A stretch of DNA of 64,000 bases from assembly GCF_000721705.1 (NCBI RefSeq), contig NZ_JOJL01000017.1, positions 1 through 64,000 of the forward strand, given 5' to 3'. Shown piece by piece: positions 52,170 through 61,257 of the stretch; position 1 is the stretch's first letter, and every line of letters begins with the position of its first letter. The notes under the pieces are model-generated. The model had not been told where the DNA came from. It made no database searches and saw only the letters and a list, made by a program, of their open reading frames with translations. Source of the stretch: Actinoplanes subtropicus. GTDB taxonomy: Bacteria > Actinomycetota > Actinomycetes > Mycobacteriales > Micromonosporaceae. The translations under genes were made by a program, and so were the position numbers.

Positions 52170-55100
52170 ATGCGCAGCCGTGCCGGGAACGAACTGGCCG
52201 GGCGAGCGGCCCTGCTCGCCGATCTTGGCGGCTGGCTGGATGCGGCACGCGCCGGACAAGGTCGAGCGGTCGTGCTGACCGGCGAGCCGGGTATCGGCAA
52301 GTCGAGCGTTTTGGACGCGGTGTGTTCCTGGGCGGCAGGCGCGGGATTCGCGGTCGGGCGTGGCTGGTGTTCGGAGGCCGGGATGCCGGCGTACTGGCCG
52401 TGGCGCCGGGCCTTTGCGCGGCTCGCGCCCGATTTGGCGTTCGGCGGCGACACGGGGGAGCGGGACGAGCGTGCGATCCTGCTGGCGACGGTGGCGGACA
52501 CGCTCGAGGAACTCGGGCGCAAGCAGCCGGTGCTGATCGCGATCGATGATGTCCAGTGGGCGGATCCGTCGTCGCTGCTGTTGCTGCGCACGATCGTCGA
52601 CGCGGTCCCGACGCTGGCCGCGGCCGTCGTCGTCACGGCACGCGATGATCCACTGCTGGTGGCGGCCGCCGCAAGGGACGCGCTCGCAGGTTTGCCGAGC
52701 GCCGTGCGGCGGGTGCCGGTGCCGGCGCTGGACGCCGTCTCCGCCGCGAGCCTGGTCCACCGCTTCGCCGGCGACGACCTGCCCGCGGCGGCCGTGGCCG
52801 GGGTGGTCGACCGCACCGGCGGCAACCCCTTCTTCATCACCGAGGTTGCCCGCCTCGTCGCGACCCACGGGCCGAACGCCGCCGTGGTTGTCCCTCCTGG
52901 CGTCCGCGAGGTGCTGCAGCGTCGCCTCGCCCGACTGCCTCAGGCCTGCTTTGCCCTGGCGAAGGCGGCCGCGGTGGCCGCCGAGTCGGCCACCGCCGAG
53001 CGGGGCAACGTCGACCTGGCTCTGCTCACAGCCGTGGCGGGCAGCGACGAGTCCGCCGTACTCGACGCCCTTGAACCCGCCATGCGCAGCGGCTTGGTCG
53101 CGGAAGGCCGGTCAGTTGGCGCCAGCGTCCGATTCGCGCACGCACTCGTGGGCGAGACGCTGATCGAGGGGATGTCACCGACCGAGCGCGGGGAACTGCA
53201 TCGACGGGTGGCCGAGGCGCTGGGCGATCGCATGCCACCGGAGGATGTGGCTTCCCGAGCGGCGTATCACTGGTCGAGGGCCGGCGGCGCGGATGCCGGC
53301 CGGCGGGCCGGGCAGTGGGCGCTGGCGGCGGCCGACAGCGCCACCCGGACGCTCGGCTACGAGGCCGCAGCCGAACACCTGCAGCAGGCCGCCGCAGCAC
53401 CCGGCGTCGACCGGATCCAGGTCCTGCTCCGGCTCGGCGAGGCTCAGCGGCTGGCCGGGGATCTGCCCGGCGCCCGCGCGACGTTCGGCAAGGCGGCCGA
53501 CCTGGCCGCCGAGGCCGGCCGGTCGGCCGACCTGGCGGCGGCCGCGCTGGGCCCAGGCGGCGGTATCGCCGGGTTCGAGGTGCCCATCGCCGACGAGGAT
53601 CAGGTCGCCCAGCTCCGCCGAGCCGAGGACAGGTTGCCCGAGGACGCGCACCGGCTGCGCGGCGCCGTCCTGGCCCGTCTGTCCGTCGCTCTGACGGGGC
53701 TGACCGGACTGCGTGACCGACGACTGCTCGCCGAGCGGGCGATCGCCGCGGCGGACCGGTCCGGCGACAGCGCGGTGACGGCGGCCGCCCTCGCCGCGCT
53801 CTGCGATGCCTCCGCCGGCCCGGACTTCGTCGATCAACGACTTGCCGCGGCCCAGCGGATGACGGCGCTGCCTGCTGATCGCGTGTCGACGCTACTCGCG
53901 CGGCGGCTCGCCGTGGTCGCCCACCTCGAACGCGGCGACCTGGTCAGCGCGGACGCCGAAATCGCCGCCTACGACCGTACGGCGCAGGCGGCTGGAGTCG
54001 CGCTCTACCGATGGCTGCCCGAGGTCTGGCGGGGCATGCGCGCCCTGATCCGCGGCGACCTGACCGCGGCCTTCGCCTACGCGGACGCCGCCGAACGCAT
54101 CGGCCTCAAGGCCGGCAGCGCCAACGCGGCACTGCTGGTGTTCACCCTGCGGATGCAAGCCCACCTGACCGCCGGTACCGCGGAGGACTACGCGCAGCCG
54201 ACGCGCGAGGTGCTGGCGAGCGTGGAGTCGTTCGGGCTGCCGCTGACCTACCTGGCCGCGCCGGCCCGGCTGCTGCTCGCCGCCGGCGATAACCAGCTGG
54301 GCCACGAGGTCCTGCGCCGCTACCGGCAGACCGCGGCCGAGGACATCGACCTCGACGCGGAATGGCTGGAAGGTCACTGGGCGCTGGCCGAGCTGGCGAT
54401 CCGGCTCGACGACCGGCCGGCGGCGGCCCGGCTGCTGGACGTTCTGCGTCCCTATGGACGGCTCTGGGCCGTCGACGGCATCGGCGGCGCCGTGTTCGGC
54501 CAGGTGTGGCACCAACTCGGTGGCCTCGCCATCTACCTGGGCCGCAACCGGGAGGCCGCCACGTTCCTGCACGATGCTCAGCGCAGCTACACCGACACCG
54601 GCGCCGCCGGGCTGGCCGCGCAGGTCCGCGACCTGCACGCCGGACTCGGCGGGCCGGCTCCCGCCACGACCAGCGCCGCCGCCGGGGCCATTCGGCGCGA
54701 AGGGCAGTTCTGGCGACTCACCTGGCGAGACCGGACCAGCACCGTGCCCGACAGCAAGGGCATCCGGGATCTCGCCATCCTGCTGACCCGGCCCGGGCAA
54801 CCGGTCCCCGCGATCGACCTCGTCGAGGCGGCGGGCGGGCCACCGGCTACCGCAAGGGGCGCAGACCTCGGCCCGGTCCTGGACCCGCAGGCCCGGACGG
54901 CCTACCGCGCCCGCATCCTCGAGCTCGACTCGGCGATCGCCCAGGCCGGGCCGGATACGGCGGAACGTCTCCGGGCCGAGCGCGCCATGCTCGCCGGCGA
55001 GCTCGCCGGGGCACTCGGCCTGGGCGGCCGGCCCCGGTCCGCGGGCGACCCGGTCGACCGGGCGCGCAAGGCCGTGACCATGCGCCTTCGGGCCGCCCTG

Positions 55101-55211
55101 CACACCGTGGAGAAGGCCGACCCCGCTCTGGCTCGGCACCTGCGCAACGCGGTCCGGACCGGACGGACCTGCAGCTACGAACCTGACACCGACGTCGTGT
55201 GGCGGACCTGA
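52170..55211 (+). CDS. Large STAND-like AAA ATPase with helical repeats
   Basis: 1013 aa. N-terminal P-loop ATPase: Walker A GEPGIGKSS (38-46), Walker B VLIAIDDVQWAD (121-132), sensor region VVVTARDDPLL and TGGNPFFITEVARL. Then a long helical repeat region (about 330-830, TPR-like). The C-terminal part (about 835-1013) has GQFWRLTWRDRTSTVPDSKG and IRDLAILLTRPGQPVPAIDL, as in relatives of the AfsR/LuxR-LAL ATPases. No LuxR helix-turn-helix is present at the end, so it is not a classical LAL regulator. It starts at an ATG; a TTG 12 bp upstream is possible. It probably senses a signal; output unknown. Confidence 0.87.
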   Translation: MRSRAGNELAGRAALLADLGGWLDAARAGQGRAVVLTGEPGIGKSSVLDAVCSWAAGAGFAVGRGWCSEAGMPAYWPWRRAFARLAPDLAFGGDTGERDERAILLATVADTLEELGRKQPVLIAIDDVQWADPSSLLLLRTIVDAVPTLAAAVVVTARDDPLLVAAAARDALAGLPSAVRRVPVPALDAVSAASLVHRFAGDDLPAAAVAGVVDRTGGNPFFITEVARLVATHGPNAAVVVPPGVREVLQRRLARLPQACFALAKAAAVAAESATAERGNVDLALLTAVAGSDESAVLDALEPAMRSGLVAEGRSVGASVRFAHALVGETLIEGMSPTERGELHRRVAEALGDRMPPEDVASRAAYHWSRAGGADAGRRAGQWALAAADSATRTLGYEAAAEHLQQAAAAPGVDRIQVLLRLGEAQRLAGDLPGARATFGKAADLAAEAGRSADLAAAALGPGGGIAGFEVPIADEDQVAQLRRAEDRLPEDAHRLRGAVLARLSVALTGLTGLRDRRLLAERAIAAADRSGDSAVTAAALAALCDASAGPDFVDQRLAAAQRMTALPADRVSTLLARRLAVVAHLERGDLVSADAEIAAYDRTAQAAGVALYRWLPEVWRGMRALIRGDLTAAFAYADAAERIGLKAGSANAALLVFTLRMQAHLTAGTAEDYAQPTREVLASVESFGLPLTYLAAPARLLLAAGDNQLGHEVLRRYRQTAAEDIDLDAEWLEGHWALAELAIRLDDRPAAARLLDVLRPYGRLWAVDGIGGAVFGQVWHQLGGLAIYLGRNREAATFLHDAQRSYTDTGAAGLAAQVRDLHAGLGGPAPATTSAAAGAIRREGQFWRLTWRDRTSTVPDSKGIRDLAILLTRPGQPVPAIDLVEAAGGPPATARGADLGPVLDPQARTAYRARILELDSAIAQAGPDTAERLRAERAMLAGELAGALGLGGRPRSAGDPVDRARKAVTMRLRAALHTVEKADPALARHLRNAVRTGRTCSYEPDTDVVWRT

Positions 55212-55276
55212 CGATGTCAGGCCGCAGCTGACGCCCTCCTCGTGAAGGTGCAGTTCTCGTCCAAGGAGTGATCGCC

Positions 55277-56377
55277 ATGAGCACCGACACGATCGAAACC
55301 GCCGCCGACCCGATCGGGGCACTGTCCGGGCGGCTGTTCACCGCCGGCGTCGACGCCCTGGAGCTGTGCAACATCTACCTCGGCGTCCAGCTCGGCCTCT
55401 ACACCGCGCTCGACGGGCAACCCGCGACACCGTCCGAGCTTGCCGCCCGCACCGGGCTCGCCCCCCGCTACGTGGGCGAGTGGCTGCAACAGCAGGCCGT
55501 CGCCGGACTGCTCGAACCCGATGGCACCGACCCGGCCACCGCCCGCTACCGGCTCGCCGACGGCGTCGCCGCGGTCCTGACCGACCCCACCAGCCCCGCC
55601 TACCTGGGCGGCCTGCCGTCCGCCGTGGCCGCGGTCGGCCAGGTCCTGCCCGACCTCGCCCGGGCGTTCCGCACCGGCGCGGGCGTACCGTACGCCGCAT
55701 ACGGCCCGGACGCACTGAGCGCCCAGTCCGCGCTGAACCGCCCCGCCTTCGTCAACCTCCTCATCGCCGACTGGCTGCCCCAGATGCCCGAGGTGCACGC
55801 CCGTCTCGCGGACACCGGCCACGCGACCCGAGTGGGTGACTTCGGCTGCGGCCCCGGCTGGTCGACCATCGAGCTCGCCAAGGCGTTCCCGCACCTGCGT
55901 CTCGACGGATACGACAACGACGAGGCGTCCATCGCGGCCGCCCGGCGCAACGCCGCCGACCACGGCGTCGCCGACCGCATCGACTTCGAGGTAACCGACC
56001 TGTCCGACCGCGACGCCGATTGGACGGCCCGCTACGACCTGGTATTCCTGTTCGAGTGCCTGCACGACCTGCCGCGGCCGGTCGAGGCATTGGAGAACAC
56101 CCGCCGCTCGCTCGCCCCGGACGCAACGGTGATCGTGATGGACGAACGGACCGCCGACAGCTTCACCGCCCCCGGCGACCCAGTGGAACGGTTCTTCGCC
56201 GCCGCCAGCACGCTCTGGTGCGTGCCGCAGGGCATGGTCGGCGTCGACCCCGAGCCGATCGGTCCGCTGCTGCGCACGGCCACGCTGCATGAACTCGCGG
56301 CCCGGGCCGGCTACCGCGGCAGCGAAGTGCTCGAGATCGACCACCCGTTCTGGCGCTTCTACCGGCTGATCCCGTGA
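55277..56377 (+). CDS. Class I SAM-dependent methyltransferase with N-terminal winged helix
   Basis: 366 aa. The N-terminal dimerisation/winged-helix part (about 25-90: LGVQLGLYTALDGQPATPSE, then RTGLAPRYVGEWLQQQAVAG) resembles O-methyltransferases. SAM motif I is VGDFGCGPGWSTIELA (about 186-201), with LDGYDNDEASIAAAR after it and LVFLFECLHDLPRP as motif IV. AAGGAG with 8-bp spacing fixes the ATG at 55277. It lies 65 bp after the ATPase gene, and the SDR gene overlaps its stop by 4 bp. Acceptor unknown. Confidence 0.92.
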   Translation: MSTDTIETAADPIGALSGRLFTAGVDALELCNIYLGVQLGLYTALDGQPATPSELAARTGLAPRYVGEWLQQQAVAGLLEPDGTDPATARYRLADGVAAVLTDPTSPAYLGGLPSAVAAVGQVLPDLARAFRTGAGVPYAAYGPDALSAQSALNRPAFVNLLIADWLPQMPEVHARLADTGHATRVGDFGCGPGWSTIELAKAFPHLRLDGYDNDEASIAAARRNAADHGVADRIDFEVTDLSDRDADWTARYDLVFLFECLHDLPRPVEALENTRRSLAPDATVIVMDERTADSFTAPGDPVERFFAAASTLWCVPQGMVGVDPEPIGPLLRTATLHELAARAGYRGSEVLEIDHPFWRFYRLIP

Positions 56378-57129
56378 CCGCGCCCGACTTCCGCCTCGAC
56401 GGCCGGGTGGCCCTGGTCACCGGCACGTCGACCGGGCTCGGCGAACGCTTTGCGCGGGTCCTGGGCGCGGCCGGAGCCGCCGTCGTCCTCGCCTCCCGGC
56501 GCGCCGAACCGAACGCGACGCTCGCCGCCTCGCTCCGCGACGCCCTGCCGGTCACCTGCGACGTCCGCCGAGACGAAGACCGGGCCGCCCTGGTGGCAGC
56601 CGCCCTCGACCGATATGGACAGATCGACGTCCTGGTCAACAACGCCGGGATCGCCAGCTCCACGCCGGCGGAGGACGAGAACCTCGATTCCGTACGCGAT
56701 CTGCTCGACACCAACACGGTCGGCCTGTTCGGGATGACCCAGCTGGTCGGGCGCCACATGCTCGACCGCGGCCAGGGCAGCATCGTCAACGTCGCCTCAC
56801 CATCGGCAACGATCAGCCTCGACCGGTACCCGCTCGCCGGCTACGCGGCCAGCAAGGGCGCGGTCGTCGCGCTGACCCGCGAACTGGCCGCCCAATGGGC
56901 CGGCCGCGGGGTGCGGGTCAACGCGCTGTCGCCGTGCTTCTTCCCGAGCAACACCACCGGCTGGCTGGCCGACCCCGACCAGGTCGCCTGGATCAGCGGC
57001 CGGACGCCCATCGGCCGGCCACCGCGCCCGGACGAACTGGACGGCCCGCTGCTGTTCCTCGCCAGCGTCGCCTCGTCGTACGTGACCGGCCAGAACTTGG
57101 TGGTCGACGGCGGCTGGACCACGCGCTGA
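56374..57129 (+). CDS. SDR family oxidoreductase
   Basis: 251 aa beginning at a GTG overlapping the methyltransferase stop (GTGA). TGTSTGLG (16-23), NNAG (89-92), Tyr157 and Lys161 in AGYAASKGAVVALTRE, and the C-terminal VTGQNLVVDGGWTTR typical of FabG-like classical SDRs. Ser at the catalytic position is in NVASPSATIS. Translationally coupled to the methyltransferase, so both should act on one metabolite or pathway. Confidence 0.93.
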   Translation: MTAPDFRLDGRVALVTGTSTGLGERFARVLGAAGAAVVLASRRAEPNATLAASLRDALPVTCDVRRDEDRAALVAAALDRYGQIDVLVNNAGIASSTPAEDENLDSVRDLLDTNTVGLFGMTQLVGRHMLDRGQGSIVNVASPSATISLDRYPLAGYAASKGAVVALTRELAAQWAGRGVRVNALSPCFFPSNTTGWLADPDQVAWISGRTPIGRPPRPDELDGPLLFLASVASSYVTGQNLVVDGGWTTR

Positions 57130-57689
57130 CCGCTCCACGGGCCGGCCGGCTCCCGGGCTCGGCCTGCCGCACAGCTCGCCGCCGGGCGCGCCGCATCGTC
57201 CAGGTGCGCCGTCAGCGCCGCCAGATCCATGCGGTCGCCCGGCGGCAGGATGAGGCATGAGGTAAGTGGCATGCCACGATAATCAAAGTGGGCCTGCCCA
57301 GGCAGGGCTCGTACGATGACGGCGTGTCGGATTTCGACGATCTGGTCGATCAGTACGAGCGATATCTTGCTCGCGTGGAGCCCGCCGCTGTCGGCGAAGC
57401 GCGATCTCGGATTGAGGCATGGTTGCGGGACGGGCTGCCCGAGCTTCGTGTGCGCGTGATTCTCGGCGGAACCGTCGTAAACCAGGCGTGACGCGGCGCC
57501 CGAGGATGTCTTCCCCCACGGCCTCAACACCGTCGAGGTGTCGTGTCGCGCGCCGCACAAGCTGCTCGGCCGCACAGCTGACCCGACTTCCGGAGCCGAT
57601 CGCCGCGGCCGCGCTCCGCGAGGCGGCCCTTATCGGGAGAAATTGGCTCCCGATCGAGTGAGGCAGATCGGTTGCTGTCACCGGACTCG
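57130..57689. other. Intergenic region with one possible small gene
   Basis: A plus-strand frame 57324-57491 (GTG start, 55 codons, VSDFDDLVDQYERYLARVEP, then ARSRIEAWLRDGLPELRVRV) has good composition but no ribosome site and no known family. The rest shows only poor frames on both strands. Confidence 0.4.
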
Positions 57690-58286
57690 TCAGGCGGCCG
57701 GAGTCGAGCGCAGGCAGAGCCGGAGCACCCCGGACCGGAAGGCCTCGCCGGCCGCGGCGGGCGTCATCCGGTCGGCGGCGACCTCCTGCCCGGCCGCGTG
57801 CCCGAGCGCCACGATCGCGGCGATCTGCCAGGTGACCGGCGAGGTGCTGTCGAACTGACCAGCGGTTCGGCCACGTTCGAGGAGTTCGACGAGTTGTCGG
57901 CTGATCGGCCGGTGCCGGTCGACCTCGTCGCCGGGCGGTTGCGCGACGGCCTCGGTCAGGACGATCGGATACCGCGCCAGGATCTGCCAGGATGCCTCGA
58001 CCCACCGGTCGAGCGCCGCCGGCGCGGGCAACTCGTCCAGATCGAGCCGGTCGAACACGGCGACGGTCTCGGCCGCGATGTGCTCGAGGATCGCGGCCAG
58101 CAGCTTCTCCCGGGACGCGTAGTGCGCATACACGGTCTGCCGGGCCACTCCCGCGGCCGCCGCGATCTCCTCCATGTTCGCCTGCGGTCGCCGCCCCAAC
58201 AGATCGATTGCCGCGCTCAACACGGCGGCGCTGCTCCGCTCGGCGTCGGCACGTCGCCGTCGTGCCGGCCCCGGCAAGTTGGACAT
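57690..58286 (-). CDS. TetR family repressor
   Basis: 198 aa from the ATG of MSNLPGPARRRRA. Helix-turn-helix about 20-62 (VLSAAIDLLGRRPQANMEEI, then AAGVARQTVYAHYASREKLL). The C-terminal domain is an all-helical TetR type. The start lies 70 bp from the SnoaL-like gene on the opposite strand, with the palindrome GACACATGTGTC between. Control of that gene and itself is likely. Confidence 0.92.
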   Translation of the reverse strand: MSNLPGPARRRRADAERSSAAVLSAAIDLLGRRPQANMEEIAAAAGVARQTVYAHYASREKLLAAILEHIAAETVAVFDRLDLDELPAPAALDRWVEASWQILARYPIVLTEAVAQPPGDEVDRHRPISRQLVELLERGRTAGQFDSTSPVTWQIAAIVALGHAAGQEVAADRMTPAAAGEAFRSGVLRLCLRSTPAA

Positions 58287-58319
58287 GGTTGTCAAGGCTA
58301 GCCCGGTCACCTTATCTTG

Positions 58320-58331
58320 GACACATGTGTC
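58320..58331. promoter_or_regulatory. TetR operator candidate
   Basis: GACACATGTGTC, a perfect 12-bp palindrome midway in the 69-bp gap between the divergent TetR and SnoaL-like genes. Confidence 0.52.
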
Positions 58332-58355
58332 AGAGTTATTCGAGGGAGGGTCCCG

Positions 58356-58727
58356 ATGAGCGCTCCGCCACCTGGCGCGGATCTGGCCGGCTATCTGCGG
58401 CGCTATCCGCTGGAAATCACCTTCGGCGACGACGATCCGGCCGAGGTCTTCGACCGTTACCACGCGCCCGGTTTCGTTCTGCACAACGACGGCCTGGCCC
58501 TTGACCGTGAACAGTTGCTCGCCCATGTCGCCTCGGGTCGCAAGCGAGCCACCGAGGTCCGCGTCGACGTCCACGATGTCGCCGTGACCGGCGACGTGGC
58601 CGCGGCGCGGTATGTCCTGACCGCCGCCATGCGCAAAGGCCAAGTAGTCGAGACCGAGATCTTCATGTTCGGCCGGCTCGCCCCGGACGGCCGCCTGCGC
58701 GAGATCACCCAACTGACCCGCAGCTGA
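58356..58727 (+). CDS. SnoaL-like/NTF2-fold protein (3)
   Basis: 123 aa from the ATG behind GAGGGAGGG. Single NTF2-like domain: AEVFDRYHAPGFVLHNDGLA, DREQLLAHVASGRKRAT, then VDVHDVAVTGDVAAARYVL and LREITQLTRS. It could be a ketosteroid-isomerase-like enzyme or a binding protein. Divergent from the TetR gene across 69 bp with a 12-bp palindrome. Confidence 0.82.
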   Translation: MSAPPPGADLAGYLRRYPLEITFGDDDPAEVFDRYHAPGFVLHNDGLALDREQLLAHVASGRKRATEVRVDVHDVAVTGDVAAARYVLTAAMRKGQVVETEIFMFGRLAPDGRLREITQLTRS

Positions 58728-58907
58728 CGCACCGGCTTCCGCACGGTGTCGGGCGAATTTTTGTGCGGGCCACCCGGATCCCCGACATCCCACGCAGGAC
58801 TGTTTGCGACGCGGCCGGTGTCGCCGCAGCCTCCGGCGGCGGCGAATGAGGCGGGCCTCCGGCTGCCTACCGGGACTGGCCTGGTCGGCGGACGGAGGCC
58901 CGGTCGG

Positions 58908-59642
58908 TCAGATCGCGGTGCGCCCGGCGTCGACGGCCACCGTCGCGCCGGTCACGAAGCCGGACGCGTCGGAGGCCAGGAACGCGATCACCTCAGCGAT
59001 CTCCTCTGGAGCCGCCAGCCGCTTCAGCAATGTCGTGCCCGCGACCTGCGCGGCGCCCTCCTCCCCCATGCTCGACATCACCATGTCGGTCCGCGTCGGA
59101 CCCGGGGCGACCGTGTTCACCCGCACGCCGGCCGGGCTGAACTCGGCCGCCCAGGTGCGGGTGAGGGCCTCCAGGGCGCCCTTGGTCGCGCTGTAGGTGG
59201 ACAGGCCGGGCATGCCGATCCGGGCGGCCATCGTGCTGACGTTGACGATGCTGCCCGACCCCTTCGCGGCCATCGCCGGAGCGAGCGCCGCGACCAGCAG
59301 GTACGGCGCGCGTACGTTCGCCGCGAAGGCCTCGTCGAGGCCGTCGGCGTCCTGCTCGGTGGTGGCCGCGATCGGGAACAGCGCCGCGTTGTTGACCAGG
59401 ATGTCGACGTCACCGGCCTGCGCCGCGAGCTGCCGCAGCGACGTCACGTCGGTCAGATCGGCGGCGACGAACCGGGCCATGCCGCCCGCCGCGGTGATCT
59501 CCTTGACCAGCGCCTCGCCGCGCTGCTTGTCCCGGCCGGACGCGACGACCCGGGCGCCGCGTGCCGCCAGCAGCCGGGCCGTGGCGCCGCCGATTCCCCC
59601 GGTCGCGCCGGTGACGAGCGCGGTCTTTCCGTTGAGCTCCAT
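58908..59642 (-). CDS. SDR family oxidoreductase
   Basis: 244 aa from the ATG of MELNGKTALVTGAT (AAAGGGG upstream). TGATGGIG (11-18), catalytic Tyr150 and Lys154 in LSTYSATKGALEALTRT, and VTGATVAVDAGRTAI at the end. The usual NNAG is NNAA (84-87). FabG-like. It is divergent from the TetR gene at 59739 (96 bp), its likely regulator. The 180 bp downstream to 58727 hold nothing recognisable. Confidence 0.93.
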   Translation of the reverse strand: MELNGKTALVTGATGGIGGATARLLAARGARVVASGRDKQRGEALVKEITAAGGMARFVAADLTDVTSLRQLAAQAGDVDILVNNAALFPIAATTEQDADGLDEAFAANVRAPYLLVAALAPAMAAKGSGSIVNVSTMAARIGMPGLSTYSATKGALEALTRTWAAEFSPAGVRVNTVAPGPTRTDMVMSSMGEEGAAQVAGTTLLKRLAAPEEIAEVIAFLASDASGFVTGATVAVDAGRTAI

Positions 59643-59738
59643 GAACAGACCCCTTTCTTCGGTACGAATGGATCGTGTGACCCACAATCGCGGCGAAAAA
59701 ATGGGTTGTCCAATCCAAAACGAGGTAGTGTGTCCGGC

Positions 59739-60395
59739 GTGACAGCGAAACGGCTCACGGCCAAGGGCGAGGCAACCCGGCGGCGGATCGTCGAAGCGGC
59801 CGCGCGGCTGATGTACGAGCACGGCGTCACCGAGGCCACGCTGGAGGCTGTGCGCGCCGCGGCGGGGGTCAGCGGCTCGCAGATCTACCACTACTTCGCC
59901 GACAAGCAGGCCCTGCTGCTCGCCGTGATCGACCACCAGACCGAGGCGGTCCTCGACCTGCAGGCGCCGCACCTCGGCCGCCTCGACACGATCAGTGAGC
60001 TTCGCGCCTGGCGCGACATGCTGGTCGAGAACCAGAAACGGCTGCAATGCCGAGGCGGCTGCCCGATCGGGTCGATCGGCGGCCAGGTGGCCGAGACCAA
60101 CCTCGAGGCCCGGCTCGCGGTCGCCTCGGGCTACCTGCGCTGGGAAGAGGCGATCCGGGCCGGGCTGAGCACCATGCACCGCCGCGGCGATCTGGCCGGC
60201 AACCCCGGCGACCTGGCGCTGGCGCTGCTCACCGCCTTGCAGGGCGGACTGCTCATGGTCCAGATCCAGCGAGACGTACGACCGCTGGAAGTCGCCCTGG
60301 ACACCGTTCTCGACCGTATCGGCTCGCTGAGCAGCGGGCCCGCCGCTCGTGAGGAACGCTCAGCCGGCGGGCCAGTCGCGGAAGGCGGCCAGTAG
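59739..60395 (+). CDS. TetR family repressor
   Basis: 218 aa from GTG (VTAKRLTAKGEATRRR); an in-frame GTG 9 bp upstream is an alternative and the GAGG at 59722 does not decide. Helix-turn-helix about 14-58 (IVEAAARLMYEHGVTEATLE, AAGVSGSQIYHYFADKQALL). The C-terminal domain carries CRGGCPIGSIGGQVAE, known from the TetR_C_6-like group paired with SDRs. Divergent from the SDR at 58908. Its 3' end overlaps the convergent anti-sigma gene by 36 bp. Confidence 0.93.
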   Translation: MTAKRLTAKGEATRRRIVEAAARLMYEHGVTEATLEAVRAAAGVSGSQIYHYFADKQALLLAVIDHQTEAVLDLQAPHLGRLDTISELRAWRDMLVENQKRLQCRGGCPIGSIGGQVAETNLEARLAVASGYLRWEEAIRAGLSTMHRRGDLAGNPGDLALALLTALQGGLLMVQIQRDVRPLEVALDTVLDRIGSLSSGPAAREERSAGGPVAEGGQ

Positions 60396-60590
60396 CCGGT
60401 CGCGGGCCTCGGGCGCCAGCCGCTGCGCGGGCAGGTGGCCGAGGGCGTCCACGGTGGCGCGGATCTGCTCCAGGTAGCGGTCGCAGCCGTCGCACTCGGC
60501 CAGGTGCTCCACGAACCGCTGCTCGGTCTCCAGGGGCAGGGCGCCCTCGAGGTAGGCGGTGACCAGTTCCACGAACTCGTCGCAGTTCAC
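60360..60590 (-). CDS. zf-HC2 anti-sigma factor
   Basis: 76 aa starting at a GTG that overlaps the sigma-factor stop by 4 bp (GTGA). The zinc-binding motif is CDEFVELVTAYLEGAL, then HLAECDGCDRYLEQI, the H-x3-C-x2-C core of ZAS domains. No membrane helix, so it is a soluble anti-sigma factor, possibly redox- or metal-responsive. Coupled translation suggests a 1:1 complex with the ECF sigma factor upstream. Confidence 0.88.
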   Translation of the reverse strand: MNCDEFVELVTAYLEGALPLETEQRFVEHLAECDGCDRYLEQIRATVDALGHLPAQRLAPEARDRLLAAFRDWPAG

Positions 60591-61225
60591 GCCATCGCCT
60601 CCTTGATCCAGTGTTGCTCCAGGGTGGCGCGCAGCGCGGCCCGGCCGCGGTGCAGCAGGACGCGCTGGTTGGCCGCGCTGATCGACAACATTTCGCAGAC
60701 TTCCTCGCTGCTGTGCCCCGACACGTCGCGCAACGTGACCACGACACGCTGGCGGTCGGGCAGCCCCGCCAGCGCGGCCGCGAGCTGGCGGCGGGTCTCG
60801 CCGGCGACCGCGTCGTCCTCCGGGGACGGCCAGGCGGGCGGGAAACTGCGCCAATGACCCGGGTACGGGTCGTCGGCGCCGCGGAACCGTGCCGGGTCCA
60901 CCGTCGGGCCGTCGTCGAGGCCGAGGCTGCTCGCCGGGACGGTGCGGGCGTCGCGTACCCCTCGGGTCTTGGCCTTGTTGACCACGATCCGGTAGACCCA
61001 GGTGCGCAGCGAGGACCGCTCCTGGAACCCGTCGATGCCGCGCAGCACACCCAGCCACGCCTCCTGCACGACGTCCTGCGCGGTGTGGTCGTCGGCGACG
61101 AAGGCCCGTGCGGCCCGCACCATGCCCGGCGACCAGGCGTCGATCAGTGCGGCGAACATGGTCTCGTCCCGGGCGCGGAGCCGGGCCACGACGACGGCGT
61201 CGGCGGGCAGCACGGCGTCGACCAT
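60587..61225 (-). CDS. ECF sigma factor
   Basis: 212 aa from the ATG of MVDAVLPADAVVV. Region 2 (about 18-85) includes DHTAQDVVQEAWLGVLRGID and SLRTWVYRIVVNKAKTRG; region 4 (about 140-195) includes LAALPDRQRVVV-like LAGLPDRQRVVVTLRDVSG and ISAANQRVLLHRGRAALR. The linker is long and acidic. It is the third gene of the operon flavodoxin-SnoaL-sigma-anti-sigma, 32 bp after the SnoaL-like gene. It may recognise the operon's own promoter (autoregulation). Confidence 0.92.
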   Translation of the reverse strand: MVDAVLPADAVVVARLRARDETMFAALIDAWSPGMVRAARAFVADDHTAQDVVQEAWLGVLRGIDGFQERSSLRTWVYRIVVNKAKTRGVRDARTVPASSLGLDDGPTVDPARFRGADDPYPGHWRSFPPAWPSPEDDAVAGETRRQLAAALAGLPDRQRVVVTLRDVSGHSSEEVCEMLSISAANQRVLLHRGRAALRATLEQHWIKEAMA

Positions 61226-61257
61226 GCAGCGCACGATACTGCCCGCCGGCGCCGGAA

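Noticed and set aside
58746..60395. 549-codon plus-strand frame
   Set aside because: The first 330 codons are antisense to the SDR at 58908; the TetR start is at 59739 (or 59730).
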